Below are positions 26,773 through 36,912 of a stretch of DNA of 41,603 nt, in pieces. Each line of letters starts with the position of its first letter. The stretch's first letter is position 1. The stretch spans positions 1-41,603 of the forward strand of contig CAIXNB010000088.1 in the NCBI GenBank assembly GCA_903920695.1. Direction: 5' to 3'. This DNA comes from an uncultured beta proteobacterium. Its GTDB lineage: Bacteria; Pseudomonadota; Gammaproteobacteria; Burkholderiales; Burkholderiaceae_C. The notes beneath the pieces are model-generated. The model was not told the origin of the DNA. It was given only the letters and a program-made list of their open reading frames with translations, and did not search any database. The translations under genes were made by a program, and so were the position numbers.

Positions 26773-27567
26773 TCAGCGAGCGATGCCGCGTGTCGGTGAG
26801 GACTGATCCAGAAACGACAGCATCAACTCGACATCCGGTGCGGACGCAGGACTGCTCTTGGCCAACTCCGCGATACGCAGCTTGGCTGCCTGCAGGGTCA
26901 GGTCCTCCCGGTACAAGGCCTTGTGCATGGCCTTGACTGCGGCCAACCGTTCGGCATTGAAGTCACGCCGGCGCAAACCGATGCTGTTGACACCGCGCAC
27001 TGAGAGTGGATTGCCATCCACCAGCATGAAAGGCGGCACGTCCTGCGAGACGGCGCTGGCAAAACCAACCATGACGTGCGCACCGACTCTCACAAACTGG
27101 TGAATGCCGGTGAGTCCGCCAACCGTCACCCACGGCCCCAGATGGACATGGCCACCGAGCGTCGTGTTATTGGCCAGCGTCGTGTTGTTGGCGATCTGGC
27201 AATCATGCGCGATGTGGGTGTAAGCCATGATCCAGTTGTCATCACCAATCCTTGTCACACCCATATCACCGGGAGAACCGATATTGAAGGTGCAGAACTC
27301 ACGAACCGTGTTGCGGTTGCCGATGACCAACTCACAGGGCTCGCCGCCGTACTTTTTGTCCTGCGGAATTGCCCCCAGTGAGTTGAACTGGAAGATGCGG
27401 TTATCGCAGCCAATCGTGGTGTGGCCTTCGATCACGCAATGCGCGCCGATGCTGCTGCCGGCACCGACTTTGACATGCGCTCCAATCACCGTGTACGGGC
27501 CCACCGTCACAGATTCATGGAGCACGGCCGCAGGGTCAACAACGGCGCTTGGATGGATCGCTGTCAT
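26773..27567 (-). CDS. lpxA: UDP-N-acetylglucosamine O-acyltransferase
   Basis: It transfers a hydroxyacyl chain from ACP to the 3-OH of UDP-GlcNAc, the first step of lipid A synthesis. It has 264 residues (E. coli 262). Left-handed beta-helix hexapeptide repeats are visible throughout ([45 protein letters not shown]), with catalytic His121 in THIAHDC and the [18 protein letters not shown] acceptor loop. The acyl-chain ruler cannot be read with certainty. It starts 10 nt after fabZ and is followed by lpxB at 15 nt. The operon order lpxD-fabZ-lpxA-lpxB is the standard one. Confidence 0.97.
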   Translation of the reverse strand: MTAIHPSAVVDPAAVLHESVTVGPYTVIGAHVKVGAGSSIGAHCVIEGHTTIGCDNRIFQFNSLGAIPQDKKYGGEPCELVIGNRNTVREFCTFNIGSPGDMGVTRIGDDNWIMAYTHIAHDCQIANNTTLANNTTLGGHVHLGPWVTVGGLTGIHQFVRVGAHVMVGFASAVSQDVPPFMLVDGNPLSVRGVNSIGLRRRDFNAERLAAVKAMHKALYREDLTLQAAKLRIAELAKSSPASAPDVELMLSFLDQSSPTRGIAR

Positions 27568-27577
27568 GCGGCGTCCC

Positions 27578-28018
27578 CTACTTGATGGCGCGCACGGCGC
27601 AGGTCAACTCCGCTTCAACCGCCAGTTCCGTACCGACCAGGGCGCGCGTCTTGAACTTGAAGATGCCGGCCTTCATGCGCAGCAGTTCCGCTTCCAGGAT
27701 TAGTTGGTCGCCCGGCTCCACCGGCCGACGAAAGCGCACCGCGTCCATGCCGGCAAAGTAGTAGATCATCTTGTCATCGGGCGAGGCACCGAGGGCATCG
27801 AACGACAACAGGGCTGATGCCTGGGCCAGGGCTTCGAGCATCAGCACACCGGGCATCACCGGTCGATTCGGGAAATGGCCTTCGAAGAACGGCTCGTTGA
27901 TGGTGACATTCTTCAATGCTTTGATGCTTTTGCCCTTGTGGAGTTCAAGCACCCGGTCCACCAGCAGGAACGGGTAGCGATGCGGCAATTGTTTGAGAAT
28001 TTTGTGGATGTCCATCAT
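27578..28018 (-). CDS. fabZ: 3-hydroxyacyl-ACP dehydratase FabZ
   Basis: This hot-dog fold dehydratase acts in fatty acid elongation and competes with LpxA for hydroxymyristoyl-ACP. From ATG 28018 it has 146 residues, close to E. coli (151). It shows [20 protein letters not shown] and the catalytic His and Glu in [24 protein letters not shown] longer frame upstream to 28072 lacks homology. Two ATGs in tandem (28018, 28015) make the exact start uncertain by one residue. A weak GAGG lies about 10 nt upstream. It stands between lpxD and lpxA, 86 nt from lpxD. Confidence 0.96.
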   Translation of the reverse strand: MMDIHKILKQLPHRYPFLLVDRVLELHKGKSIKALKNVTINEPFFEGHFPNRPVMPGVLMLEALAQASALLSFDALGASPDDKMIYYFAGMDAVRFRRPVEPGDQLILEAELLRMKAGIFKFKTRALVGTELAVEAELTCAVRAIK

Positions 28019-28104
28019 GACGTGAATTGCCTCGGAACAGGGTTGGGAAAATTTGGCGCCAGGCCGCGCCACGGTCTTCAGGGTAGTTTAGGCCAGCGCG
28101 ACGC

Positions 28105-29109
28105 TTACGACGCGCCAGACTGGCCCACAGGATTCGACGCCTTGAGTTTATCTTCCAGCACCCGGATGCGTGCACGCAACGCATGCAATTGCTTGAGTGA
28201 GGCGGCGTTTTTTTCCCAGGCCGCGTTGTCGTCAATTGGGAAGATGCCGGTGTAGTGGCCGGGCTTCAGAATTGATCGCGTGACGACTGAAGCCACCGAG
28301 ATGTTGACGCCGTCAGCCAACTCGAGATGCCCCAGTATGTTGGCGGCACCCGCGATGGTGCAGTGGGCGCCGATAACGGCACTGCCAGCGACGCCAACGC
28401 AACCGGCCATGGCGGTGTGCTTGCCGATGCGCACGTTGTGCCCGATCTGGATCAGGTTATCGAGCTTGACACCATCCCCGATCACCGTGTCGTCCAGCGC
28501 GCCACGGTCGATGCAGGTGTTGGCCCCAATCTCGACGTCGTCGCCAATGCGCACGGCACCGAGTTGCTCAATCTTCTCCCAGGCGCCGGCATTGGGCGCA
28601 AAACCAAAACCATCGGCACCGATCACGACGCCAGGGTGCAGCAGGCAGCGCTCACCAATGACGCAGTTTTCCCCAACGGTAACACGCGACTTGAGTTCGG
28701 TATCGGCGCCGATGCGAACACCGCGTTCAATCACACACAGGGCGCCGATGCGGGCGCTCGGATGAACAAAGGCCTGCGGGTCGATCACAGCGCTCGGGTG
28801 GCGCTGCGGACGATCCAACTGGACCTGGCTCTTCTTCCAGAGCTGGGTGAAGCGAGCGAAATAAAGATAGGGTTGATCTGACACGATACAGGCCCCGCGC
28901 AACAGCGCCGCCTCGCGCATCTGGGGACTGACGATGACACAGGCGGCCCTGGAAGCGGCCAACTGTTTGACGTACTTTGGATTGCTGAGAAAACTCAAGT
29001 GCGCGGGCATCGCCCGTTCCAGCGGCGCCAGCCCCTCAATCAGGAGTCCAGTATCACCATGAAGCTCACCGCCGAGTCTTTCAACAATGAAGCCAAGACT
29101 AAAGCCCAC
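28105..29109 (-). CDS. lpxD: UDP-3-O-acylglucosamine N-acyltransferase
   Basis: It adds the second hydroxyacyl chain (N-linked at position 2) in lipid A synthesis. It has 334 residues (E. coli 341). The N-terminal uridine-binding domain begins [15 protein letters not shown]. Hexapeptide repeats follow from about residue 105 ([20 protein letters not shown]), with the catalytic His in [16 protein letters not shown] and [13 protein letters not shown]. The C-terminal helix ([20 protein letters not shown]) forms the usual coiled coil. Translation starts at GTG 29109; no closer ATG exists and AGGA lies about 10 nt upstream. It is 21 nt downstream of skp. Confidence 0.96.
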   Translation of the reverse strand: MGFSLGFIVERLGGELHGDTGLLIEGLAPLERAMPAHLSFLSNPKYVKQLAASRAACVIVSPQMREAALLRGACIVSDQPYLYFARFTQLWKKSQVQLDRPQRHPSAVIDPQAFVHPSARIGALCVIERGVRIGADTELKSRVTVGENCVIGERCLLHPGVVIGADGFGFAPNAGAWEKIEQLGAVRIGDDVEIGANTCIDRGALDDTVIGDGVKLDNLIQIGHNVRIGKHTAMAGCVGVAGSAVIGAHCTIAGAANILGHLELADGVNISVASVVTRSILKPGHYTGIFPIDDNAAWEKNAASLKQLHALRARIRVLEDKLKASNPVGQSGAS

Positions 29110-29130
29110 GCTGCACGCGTCCTGGGGGCT

Positions 29131-29649
29131 TTACTTGCCAGCACCCGTGTTCAGGGCCTTGATCACTTTGTCGGTGATGTCATGCTTCGGATTGACATAA
29201 ACCGCGTCCTGCAGAACCAGGTCGTATTTTTCGGTCTCGGCGACCAGTTTGACCACCTTGTTGGCGCGCTCGAGCACCTGCTGCAATTCCTCATTTTTCC
29301 TGGAATTGAGGTCTTCCTGAAATTCGCGGCGCTTGCGCTGGAATTCACGATCCTGGTCCACCAACTGCTTCTGTCGACTGGTTCGTTGCCCTTCGGGTAA
29401 GGTCGGCGCTTCACGCTCGAATTTGTCAGCCATCGACTTCAGTGAGGCCTGAAGATCGACCAGATCCTTCTCGCGCTTGGAGAATTCCTGCTCCAGCTTG
29501 CCTTGCGCCGCCTTGGCGGTGCTGGCTTCCTTGAAAATCCGATCGGTGCTGACAAACCCGATCCGAAACTCCTGCGCCTGAACTTGTGCCGAGACAAGCA
29601 GACCACCCAGCAAAATGCTGGCACCGCATCGATTTAGGAAGTGGTTCAT
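29131..29649 (-). CDS. skp: Periplasmic chaperone Skp/OmpH
   Basis: It holds unfolded outer-membrane proteins in transit to BamA. It has 172 residues with a signal peptide (MNHFLNRCGASILLGGLLVS) and cleavage after AQVQA, near residue 25. The mature protein begins QEFRIGFVSTDRIFKEA, then forms long amphipathic helices rich in Glu, Lys and Gln (FSKREKDLVDLQASLKS, RKRREFQEDLNSRKNEEL), the tentacles of the trimer. The start ATG overlaps the bamA stop by one base (TAATG). The bamA-skp-lpxD order is conserved in gammaproteobacteria too. Stress control by RpoE in E. coli is known, but no such promoter is seen here. Confidence 0.95.
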   Translation of the reverse strand: MNHFLNRCGASILLGGLLVSAQVQAQEFRIGFVSTDRIFKEASTAKAAQGKLEQEFSKREKDLVDLQASLKSMADKFEREAPTLPEGQRTSRQKQLVDQDREFQRKRREFQEDLNSRKNEELQQVLERANKVVKLVAETEKYDLVLQDAVYVNPKHDITDKVIKALNTGAGK

Positions 29650-31949
29650 TAGAAAGTGGTTCCGATCTGAAATTGCATGGGCTGTATTTTATCGCTTTCA
29701 AACTTCCGCAGGGGTTTGGCGAAAGCCAGGCGCAAAGGCCCCATCGGAGAAATCCAGCTGACCCCGATACCGACCGAAGAGCGCAGGCTGTTTGCATCAG
29801 CGTTGATCGCCAGTCCCCCGTCCGGCCCACTCACGTTGCCCGCATCAAAGAAGGCATACATGCGCAGGGTCCGGTCATTACCCGATCCGGGGAACGGCGC
29901 CTGCAATTCGGCATTGAAAATCGTGCGACCAGTGCCGCCCAAGGCAATGCCGGTCGCATCCTTGGGTCCGAGACTGCCCTGCTCAAACCCGCGCACCGAA
30001 CCCAGGCCACCGCCGTAATAGGTCTTGAACACCGGATAGGTCCGATCACCCACCACGGCACCGAGGTCAACTTCACCATTCAAGGCAATGGTGAACTGCT
30101 TGTTCAGGGGGATGAATTCCTGTTGCTGGTAGGTGGCACGGATATAGCGAACCTGTCCGGCGACCGACCATTCGGCATTCGCGCGCATGAGGCGGCCCGA
30201 GTTCGGCGCCAGTGCACTGTCCCGACTGTCACGCGCCCAGGCTGCTATCAGGGGCAGGCCAAAGCTGTCGTACCCATATTGGTCAATGTAGCGCATATAG
30301 GAAAACGGCAGTAGCGTGCCGGGTACGATCACCGTCTTCTCGAAACCGGCGCCAAAGTAGACGGTGTCGCTGGCCGTGAACGGCACGCCAAAACGGATGC
30401 TGCCGCCTGAACTCTGCACCTGATAGTAGCTCTGGTCCTGGTACGGGCTACTGGTCCGGTAATAAACATCAAGGGCGCGGGACACACCATCGGCGGTGAA
30501 ATAGGGATCAACCGTGTTGAGAGCAAATACACGGTTCAACTTGCTGGTATTGAACTGAAACCCGAGCGAGTTGCCCGAACCAAAGGCGTTATCCTGCTTG
30601 ACACCGAATGAAATGCCAAGTCCGTCTGCGGTCGAAAAGCCTGCGCCCAAAGTCAGACTTCCGGTCGGTTTGTCAACTACATTGACAGTCAGGTCAACCT
30701 GGTCCGGTGAGCCTGGCACTTCCTGCGTCTCGACGCCAACCTCCTTGAAGTAACCCAGGCGGTCGACCCGGTCACGCGACAGTTTGATCTTGTCACCGTC
30801 GTACCAAGAGGCCTCCAGTTGCCGGAACTCGCGACGCACCACCAGGTCACGCGTGCGGCTGTTGCCAGCCACATTGATCCGGCGCACATAGGCGCGCCGC
30901 GACGGATCGGCCTGCAGGACCAAGGCCACGCGGTTGCTGGCGCGGTCGAGCTCCGGACGCGCCTCGATGCGCGCAAACGCATAACCGAAATTGCCAAAAT
31001 AGTCTGTGAACGCCTTGGTCGTGACGGTGACGTCGTCGGCGTTATAGGCTTGCCCGGGTCGAATGGTTACCAAGGATTTGAATTCCTCGTCCTTGCCAAG
31101 GAAGTTTCCTTCCAGCTTGACACCACTGACGACAAAACGCTCGCCTTCCGTGATGTTAATGGTGATGGCAATATCGGTCTTGTTGGGCAGTATCGCCACC
31201 TGAGTCGAGTCAACCCTGAACTCGAGATAGCCGCGCGTCAAATAATAGGAACGCAGGGTTTCAATGTCGGCATTGAGCTTGGCTCGCGCATAACGATCAG
31301 ATTTGGTATACCAGCTCAGCCAGCCACCGGTATCCAGGTCGAACAGTTTGCGCAGCGTCGACTCATTGAACACCTGATTACCGACAATGCGTATTTCACT
31401 GATCTTGGCGGGTTCCCCTTCCACCACCGTAAACGTCAGGTTGACCCGGTTGCGCTCGATCGGCGTCACGGTGGTCACCACTTCTGCCGCATAAAGACTG
31501 CGGTTGATGTACTGACGTTTGAGTTCCTGTTCGGCTCGGTCAAGCTGCGCCTTGTCGAATGGCCGGCCGTCGGCCAGTCCGACATCGCGCAGGGCCTTGA
31601 CCAGCACTTCCTTGTCAAACTCCTTGGTCCCGACGAAATCAACGGTGGCAATCGTGGGACGCTCCTCCACCACAATGACCAGCACATCGCCACTGACCTC
31701 AATCCGAACGTCCTTGAACAGACCCAGATCGAACAGTGCGCGAATGGCCGCAGACCCCTTTTCGTCGTTATAGACATCCCCGACTCGCACCGGCAGGGAC
31801 ACGAATACGGTTCCGGACTCGACACGCTGCAAGCCTTCGATACGAATATCGCGCACGGTGAACGGACTGACTGCCCATACCGTGCTGACCATCAGAGCCA
31901 AAGAAGCCACGGTCGAGACGGTGCGCAGATAGAAGCGATTAAATTGCAT
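29649..31949 (-). CDS. bamA: Outer membrane protein assembly factor BamA
   Basis: BamA is the central beta-barrel of the BAM complex, inserting outer-membrane proteins. It has 766 residues (E. coli 810). The signal peptide (about 1-26, ending VSTVWA) is followed by five POTRA domains (about 27-430), the first containing FTVRDIRIEGLQRVESGTVF and later ones GEPAKISEIRIVGNQVFN and YVRRINVAGNSRTRD. The barrel occupies the rest and includes the conserved loop-6 motif VRGFEQGSLGP and ends MQFQIGTTF with the typical terminal Phe. It follows rseP by 49 nt and overlaps skp by one base. No key region is missing. Confidence 0.97.
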   Translation of the reverse strand: MQFNRFYLRTVSTVASLALMVSTVWAVSPFTVRDIRIEGLQRVESGTVFVSLPVRVGDVYNDEKGSAAIRALFDLGLFKDVRIEVSGDVLVIVVEERPTIATVDFVGTKEFDKEVLVKALRDVGLADGRPFDKAQLDRAEQELKRQYINRSLYAAEVVTTVTPIERNRVNLTFTVVEGEPAKISEIRIVGNQVFNESTLRKLFDLDTGGWLSWYTKSDRYARAKLNADIETLRSYYLTRGYLEFRVDSTQVAILPNKTDIAITINITEGERFVVSGVKLEGNFLGKDEEFKSLVTIRPGQAYNADDVTVTTKAFTDYFGNFGYAFARIEARPELDRASNRVALVLQADPSRRAYVRRINVAGNSRTRDLVVRREFRQLEASWYDGDKIKLSRDRVDRLGYFKEVGVETQEVPGSPDQVDLTVNVVDKPTGSLTLGAGFSTADGLGISFGVKQDNAFGSGNSLGFQFNTSKLNRVFALNTVDPYFTADGVSRALDVYYRTSSPYQDQSYYQVQSSGGSIRFGVPFTASDTVYFGAGFEKTVIVPGTLLPFSYMRYIDQYGYDSFGLPLIAAWARDSRDSALAPNSGRLMRANAEWSVAGQVRYIRATYQQQEFIPLNKQFTIALNGEVDLGAVVGDRTYPVFKTYYGGGLGSVRGFEQGSLGPKDATGIALGGTGRTIFNAELQAPFPGSGNDRTLRMYAFFDAGNVSGPDGGLAINADANSLRSSVGIGVSWISPMGPLRLAFAKPLRKFESDKIQPMQFQIGTTF

Positions 31950-31998
31950 GTTTAGTATCTAAAAATCAAACCGGTGCTGCAAAGTCAACACCAAAATT

Positions 31999-33360
31999 TC
32001 AGCCAAATAAGCGGTTGATATCGTTGAAAATGGCAATTGCCATCATGGCCACCAGCATGGCGACGCCACCACGCTGCAAGCGCTCGGTCCAGAGCTCTGA
32101 AAATGGCTTGCCTGTGATTCCCTCCCAAAGATAATACATCAGGTGCCCGCCATCCAGAACCGGCAGCGGCAGCAAGTTCAAAACACCCAGGCTCACACTG
32201 ATCAAGGCCAGGAATAACAGGTACTGCGTCAACCCCATGTCAGCAGACTTACCGGCGTAGTCGGCAATGGTCAAGGGTCCACTCAGGTTCTTGAGCGAGG
32301 CCTCTCCAATCAGCATCTTCCACATCATCTTGAGTGTCAGCACCGAAACATCCCAGCAGCGAACCAGACCACGCCACAGGCCGTCAAGCGCACCGTATCT
32401 GACCAGAACCCATTCCGGCATGGCGCCGACATAGGCACCAATTCGTCCAACAAAAGACCCGCCATCCTGCGCCCGGTCTGGCTTAACCGTGACTTCAAGC
32501 TCGGACGGGCCGCGGCTGATCTTCCAGACCAGCGCCGGCGCTTCGCCACTTACCACAGAAGCGCGGATCAACTGGCGTAGTTGCTGTCCGTCAATGACTG
32601 GCACTGCACCCATTTGTCGGACTACATCGCCCGGGCGCAACCCTGCCCGATCCGCTGCTGCACCGGCCACCAACTGCCCGATCACAGCCTGACTGAACGG
32701 GCCGACAACACCGATCCTGCGAAACAGGTCTGCATTGACCTCGCTGACATCAAGCGCACTGAGTCGCAGGACGATCTCGCCACCACCGGTGGGCGCCGAC
32801 CCGGCCAGCAGCAAGCGCAAATCGCGTTTCTCCAGCGCACCCTGCGTCAAGAGCCAGCGCAAGTCTTCAAACGATGTCAGATCCTGCAACTGGGCATCAA
32901 CAAAGCCGGCGCGCGCCACGCGCTCGCCACCCATAACACCGGCGCGGGCGGCGATCGATCCGGCCTCGGGGCTGGACAGGACCGCGGCTGGTAGTTGGAC
33001 ACCACTCCAGTTGACCACGGCATAGAGCAGCGTGGCCAGCAGCAAGTTGGCCAACGGTCCCGCCGCCACGATGGCGATGCGCGAACGCAGCGCTTGGTTG
33101 TTAAATGCCAACTGCCGCTCGTGCGCGGGAACAGGCGCTTCGCGCTCGTCGAGCATCCGGACGTAGCCACCCAGCGGAAAAGCCGCCAGCACAAACTCGG
33201 TCGCCGAATCCTTGGTTTGCCAACGCAACAAGGGTTTGCCAAAGCCAATGGAAAACCGCAAGACCTTGACACCGCAGGCCACTGCCATCCCGTAGTGACC
33301 CAACTCGTGCACTGCAATCAGCAGTCCGAGCGCAAAGATGAACGCGGCAAGGGTCAACAT
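31999..33360 (-). CDS. rseP: RIP zinc metalloprotease RseP
   Basis: This site-2 intramembrane protease cleaves the anti-sigma factor RseA in the RpoE stress response and clears signal peptides. It has 453 residues (E. coli 450). TM1 holds the zinc motif HELGH at 18-22. Two PDZ domains lie in the middle (GERVARAGFV region and AGAAADRAGLRPGDVVRQMG), and the last TM segments carry the third zinc ligand in LNLLPLPVLDGGHLMYY. It starts 18 nt after dxr and precedes bamA. This envelope-stress placement is standard. All active-site residues are present. Confidence 0.96.
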   Translation of the reverse strand: MLTLAAFIFALGLLIAVHELGHYGMAVACGVKVLRFSIGFGKPLLRWQTKDSATEFVLAAFPLGGYVRMLDEREAPVPAHERQLAFNNQALRSRIAIVAAGPLANLLLATLLYAVVNWSGVQLPAAVLSSPEAGSIAARAGVMGGERVARAGFVDAQLQDLTSFEDLRWLLTQGALEKRDLRLLLAGSAPTGGGEIVLRLSALDVSEVNADLFRRIGVVGPFSQAVIGQLVAGAAADRAGLRPGDVVRQMGAVPVIDGQQLRQLIRASVVSGEAPALVWKISRGPSELEVTVKPDRAQDGGSFVGRIGAYVGAMPEWVLVRYGALDGLWRGLVRCWDVSVLTLKMMWKMLIGEASLKNLSGPLTIADYAGKSADMGLTQYLLFLALISVSLGVLNLLPLPVLDGGHLMYYLWEGITGKPFSELWTERLQRGGVAMLVAMMAIAIFNDINRLFG

Positions 33361-33378
33361 GGTCGCGCCGCGCAGACT

Positions 33379-34593
33379 TTAACGGACACCAAGGCGACAA
33401 ACCACGCTTTGCGCCGCCGCGCGCGACAGCTCGTCAAGCGCCAGCAGATCTTCCAGCGATCCCGGGCTGGCGGGGTCGACCGATGCCAGTGTTTCAAGAT
33501 TGACGGCATGAATCTGGTCGAAGCGAATTCTCCCAGCCAAGAAAGCAGCGACCGCTACTTCGTTAGCGGCATTCAGGATAGCGGTCGCGCCCGACGGGCC
33601 GCGCAGCACATCCCACGCCAGTTTCAGACCGGGGAAGCGTTGCGCGTGGCCATTCGAATCCAGCGACTCAAACGTCATGGCGCCCATGGTTTTGAAATCA
33701 AGCGCGGCCGCGCCGGAGGCCATGCGGTCCGGCCACGACAGGCCATAGGCAATCGGCACTTTCATGTCGGCAGTGCCGAGTTGCGCTACCACCGAGTTGT
33801 CCTTGTACTGCACCATCGAGTGGATCACGCTCTGTGGATGAATCACCACTTCGATCTGGTCCGGACGCACGCCAAACAAAAAGCGCGCCTCAATCACCTC
33901 CAGCGCCTTGTTCATCATCGAGGCGGAGTCGACAGAAATCTTGCGTCCCATCACCCAGTTGGGATGAGCACAGGCCTGTTGCGGCGTCACATCACGCAAG
34001 GTCTGCAGATCACGTTGCCGGAACGGCCCGCCGGACGCGGTGAGAATGATCTTGTCTATCTGAACCCGCCAACTTGCTGCATCGGCTGGCAGCGATTGAA
34101 AAATGGCGGAATGTTCGCTGTCAATCGGCAGCAGCTTGGCCCCACCCTGCGCCACAGCCTGCATGAAGTAATCGCCGCCGACCACGAGCGCTTCCTTGTT
34201 CGCCAGCAACAGGCGCTTGCCCGCGCGCGCCGCACCGAGACAGGAAGCGAGACCGGCCGCGCCGACGATGGCCGCCATCACGGCATCGGTCGATTCATGC
34301 GACGCCACCTTGGTGATCGCCTGCGCACCCCATAAAACCCGCGTCGTCAGCTTGAGGTCGCGGCACTTTTGCTCGAGTTCTCGGCCATGCGGCTCACTGG
34401 CCATCACGGCAAACACCGGTTTGAAGCGCACACACTGCTGCAACATCAATTCAATTTGGGTTGATGCACTGAGTGCGAACACCTCAAAGCGCTCAGGATG
34501 CATGGCGATCACATCCAGGGTGCTGACGCCGACCGATCCAGTCGATCCCAGAATAACGATGCGTTGCTTCAACGCAGGATCAAATGCAGTCAT
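33379..34593 (-). CDS. dxr: 1-deoxy-D-xylulose 5-phosphate reductoisomerase
   Basis: It makes 2-C-methyl-D-erythritol 4-phosphate, the first committed step of the MEP isoprenoid pathway, using NADPH; it is the fosmidomycin target. It has 404 residues (E. coli 398). The NADPH loop ILGSTGSVG is at 14-22. Further motifs are LLANKEALVVGGD, LPIDSEHSAIFQ, the metal- and substrate-binding segment ILTASGGPFR, and PNWVMGRKISVDSASMMNK. The start overlaps the cdsA stop (ATGA). It supplies precursors used by the neighbouring uppS gene for undecaprenyl carriers. Confidence 0.97.
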   Translation of the reverse strand: MTAFDPALKQRIVILGSTGSVGVSTLDVIAMHPERFEVFALSASTQIELMLQQCVRFKPVFAVMASEPHGRELEQKCRDLKLTTRVLWGAQAITKVASHESTDAVMAAIVGAAGLASCLGAARAGKRLLLANKEALVVGGDYFMQAVAQGGAKLLPIDSEHSAIFQSLPADAASWRVQIDKIILTASGGPFRQRDLQTLRDVTPQQACAHPNWVMGRKISVDSASMMNKALEVIEARFLFGVRPDQIEVVIHPQSVIHSMVQYKDNSVVAQLGTADMKVPIAYGLSWPDRMASGAAALDFKTMGAMTFESLDSNGHAQRFPGLKLAWDVLRGPSGATAILNAANEVAVAAFLAGRIRFDQIHAVNLETLASVDPASPGSLEDLLALDELSRAAAQSVVCRLGVR

Positions 34594-35447
34594 TTGGGTG
34601 CCAATGCAAAGTAGAGCATCATGGCCACAGGCAGCGTCGGCAACAAGGCATCAACCCGGTCCAGCACTCCGCCATGGCCGGGCAGCAAAGCACTGCTGTC
34701 CTTGACACCTGCACTGCGCTTGACCAGCGACTCCAACAGGTCGCCCACGACACTCATAGCCGCCATGAAAACAAGCGCAATCACCAACAGGGGCCAGCCG
34801 GCGCGGCCCAAATACGTGTACAGACTGGGAACGTCAATAGCCCACATCACGTCAGCCCAGCGCCAGGCCAGTGCCAGAACAAGTACCCCGATCATGCCGC
34901 CCCAGACCCCTTCCCAGCTCTTGCCGGGGCTGATGGATGGCGCCAATTTGCCACGACTGAAACGTCCGCCGAAAGTCCGGCCGGCAAAATAAGCGAAGAT
35001 ATCCGCCGCCCAAACCAGCGCCAGGATTGACAGCAGAAAATTGATGCCGATGAACCTGGCCTGCGCCGCTGCCAGCCAGGCCAGCCAGAGGGCGAACAGG
35101 CCCGCAATCAAGCGAAGCCCGCGCGGATAAGCGGCCCACGCCGAAACGCCACCGCGCAACAGCCAGGCACCGACGAGCACCCAGGCGGCACCGGCCAACG
35201 ACCAGAGCCAAGGTGGCGATTGCGCCAGCAGCCCAAGCCACCAGCTAACGCCACAGGCAAGAACACAAACCGAAGCAAGCAACAGGGCAGTGCCCTGCGC
35301 GCAGCCATTGAGCCGCCCCCATTCCCAGGCACCGGCGGCGATCAGCAACAGGGCCACGGCGCAGAACGGCACGGGCGAACGATAAAACAATGCGGGCAAC
35401 AAAATGGCGATCAGAACGAGGGCCGTGATAACACGCTGCTTCAGCAT
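34590..35447 (-). CDS. cdsA: Phosphatidate cytidylyltransferase
   Basis: This inner-membrane enzyme makes CDP-diacylglycerol from phosphatidate and CTP for phospholipid synthesis. From ATG 35447 it has 285 residues (E. coli 285), starting MLKQRVITALVLIAILLPAL. Seven or eight TM helices are apparent. The family signature is in the C-terminal part: VVGDLLESLVKRSAGVKDSS, then LLPGHGGVLDRVDALLPTLP, with SPGKSWEGVWGG in the middle. A frame reaching 35693 is a spurious extension across uppS. It starts 16 nt after uppS and overlaps dxr by 4 nt. Confidence 0.96.
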   Translation of the reverse strand: MLKQRVITALVLIAILLPALFYRSPVPFCAVALLLIAAGAWEWGRLNGCAQGTALLLASVCVLACGVSWWLGLLAQSPPWLWSLAGAAWVLVGAWLLRGGVSAWAAYPRGLRLIAGLFALWLAWLAAAQARFIGINFLLSILALVWAADIFAYFAGRTFGGRFSRGKLAPSISPGKSWEGVWGGMIGVLVLALAWRWADVMWAIDVPSLYTYLGRAGWPLLVIALVFMAAMSVVGDLLESLVKRSAGVKDSSALLPGHGGVLDRVDALLPTLPVAMMLYFALAPK

Positions 35448-35463
35448 GGGTTTGCTCCGGTTC

Positions 35464-36186
35464 TCACGAGTTGCGATCGACAGGAACTTGTGCCGCAATT
35501 TGATCCGATGTCTTGCCAAACCGTCTCTCACGCTGATTGAAGGATGCAATGGCACGGTCGAGTTCGGCCTCATCAAATTCGGGCCACAACTTGTCGCTGA
35601 AATAGAACTCGGAATACGCACTTTGCCAAAGCATGAAGTTGCTGATCCGCTGCTCGCCACCGGTGCGCACAACCAAATCAGGGTCCGGAACATGCGCCAG
35701 CGCCATGGCAGCGCTCAAAGCCTGTTCCGTCACGACTTGGCCTTTTGCCGCCAATTTGGCCGCGGCCTGGACAATGTCCCAACGACCACCGTAATTGAAG
35801 CAAACATTGAGAATCAGCCTTGAATTTGATGCGGTGGCCGATTCGGCCTGCTCAATACCGGCGGTCACTTTCGCCGACAAACCGGCGCGCTCGCCGACAA
35901 AAAAGATTCGAACCCCATCGGCCTTGAGTTGCGGCACCTCTCTACCAAGGGCCATGGCGAACAAATCCATGAGGCCCGACACCTCATCGATAGGACGATT
36001 CCAGTTCTCGGAGGAAAAGGCAAATACCGTCAACACCTTGACACCGCGCTGGCCAGCGGTACGCACACAGCGCCGCAATGAATCAACGCCTTGCTTATGC
36101 CCGGCAATCCGGGGCAGAAAACGTTTGGACGCCCAACGTCCGTTGCCATCCATCACGATTGCGATATGGTGCGGTATTTGGCTCAT
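35464..36186 (-). CDS. uppS: Undecaprenyl diphosphate synthase (isoprenyl transferase)
   Basis: It extends farnesyl diphosphate with cis-isoprene units to make undecaprenyl diphosphate, the lipid carrier of cell-wall and O-antigen sugars. From ATG 36186 it has 240 residues. Motifs are HHIAIVMDGNGRWASKR (catalytic Asp13), GHKQGVDSLR, FAFSSENWNRP, the LNVCFNYGGRWDI region and DLVVRTGGEQRISNFMLWQSAYSEFYF. A longer frame to 36261 is not supported. The Shine-Dalgarno is weak. It lies 105 nt after frr and 16 nt before cdsA. Confidence 0.96.
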   Translation of the reverse strand: MSQIPHHIAIVMDGNGRWASKRFLPRIAGHKQGVDSLRRCVRTAGQRGVKVLTVFAFSSENWNRPIDEVSGLMDLFAMALGREVPQLKADGVRIFFVGERAGLSAKVTAGIEQAESATASNSRLILNVCFNYGGRWDIVQAAAKLAAKGQVVTEQALSAAMALAHVPDPDLVVRTGGEQRISNFMLWQSAYSEFYFSDKLWPEFDEAELDRAIASFNQRERRFGKTSDQIAAQVPVDRNS

Positions 36187-36291
36187 GACGCGGACCGGAA
36201 ACAGCTGGGCGCCAGCGCAAGAGCGCACTTGCCGCGCCTGGCCCGCTGCATGGCGCAGCACTCGGAAACATATGGCCGGCGTGGAGACACG

Positions 36292-36852
36292 CTATACCGC
36301 CATGAGGTCTTGTTCTTTGGCCGCAACAAGCCGGTCAATTTCAACGATATGCCGATCCGTCACCTTCTGGATTTCAGTCTCGGAGCGCTTCTGATCGTCT
36401 TCCGAAGCCAGCTTGTCCTTGACCGCCTTTTTCACCGCTTCATTGGCATCACGACGCAAATTACGCACCGCAATCTTGGCCGCTTCGCCCTCGTTTCGGA
36501 CCACTTTGGTGAGTTCCTTGCGCCGCTCCTCTGACATCGGCGGCATCGGGACGCGAATCAAATCTCCCATCGACGACGGATTCAAGCCGAGATCGCTGTC
36601 ACGAATCGCCTTTTCGATCTTGGCGCCCATGCCCTTTTCCCAGGGTTGAACACTGATGGTGCGGGAATCCAGCAAGGATACATTGGCCACCTGGCTGATC
36701 GGCAGCATGGCGCCGTAATAGTCAACATGTACCGCATCAAGCAGCGCCGGATTGGCGCGGCCCGTTCGAATTTTGGTCAGGTTGTTCTTGAAGGCCGCGA
36801 TGGATTGATCCATCTTGGTCTCTACCGTGTTCTTGATATCAGGAATCGGCAT
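36292..36852 (-). CDS. frr: Ribosome recycling factor
   Basis: It splits the post-termination ribosome with EF-G. From ATG 36852 it has 186 residues, the usual length. The long-helix domain I includes [29 protein letters not shown] and the C-terminal [29 protein letters not shown]. Domain II holds the beta part ([23 protein letters not shown]). AGAGGAT stands about 8 nt upstream of the chosen ATG; the longer frame to 36885 is discarded. It follows pyrH by 60 nt, the classical rpsB-tsf-pyrH-frr order. Confidence 0.97.
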   Translation of the reverse strand: MPIPDIKNTVETKMDQSIAAFKNNLTKIRTGRANPALLDAVHVDYYGAMLPISQVANVSLLDSRTISVQPWEKGMGAKIEKAIRDSDLGLNPSSMGDLIRVPMPPMSEERRKELTKVVRNEGEAAKIAVRNLRRDANEAVKKAVKDKLASEDDQKRSETEIQKVTDRHIVEIDRLVAAKEQDLMAV

Positions 36853-36912
36853 ATCTTTATCCTCTTTCAGCGGTTCGAATGGCAATGCACAAGGGCTGCA
36901 ATTTTGCCACGG

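Noticed and set aside
30819..31955. 378-codon plus-strand frame opposite bamA
   Set aside because: Antisense to conserved POTRA coding sequence; no motif or start signal.
32995..34335. 446-codon plus-strand frame opposite dxr and rseP
   Set aside because: It spans two unrelated conserved minus-strand genes and their junction, and its product has low-complexity shadow composition.
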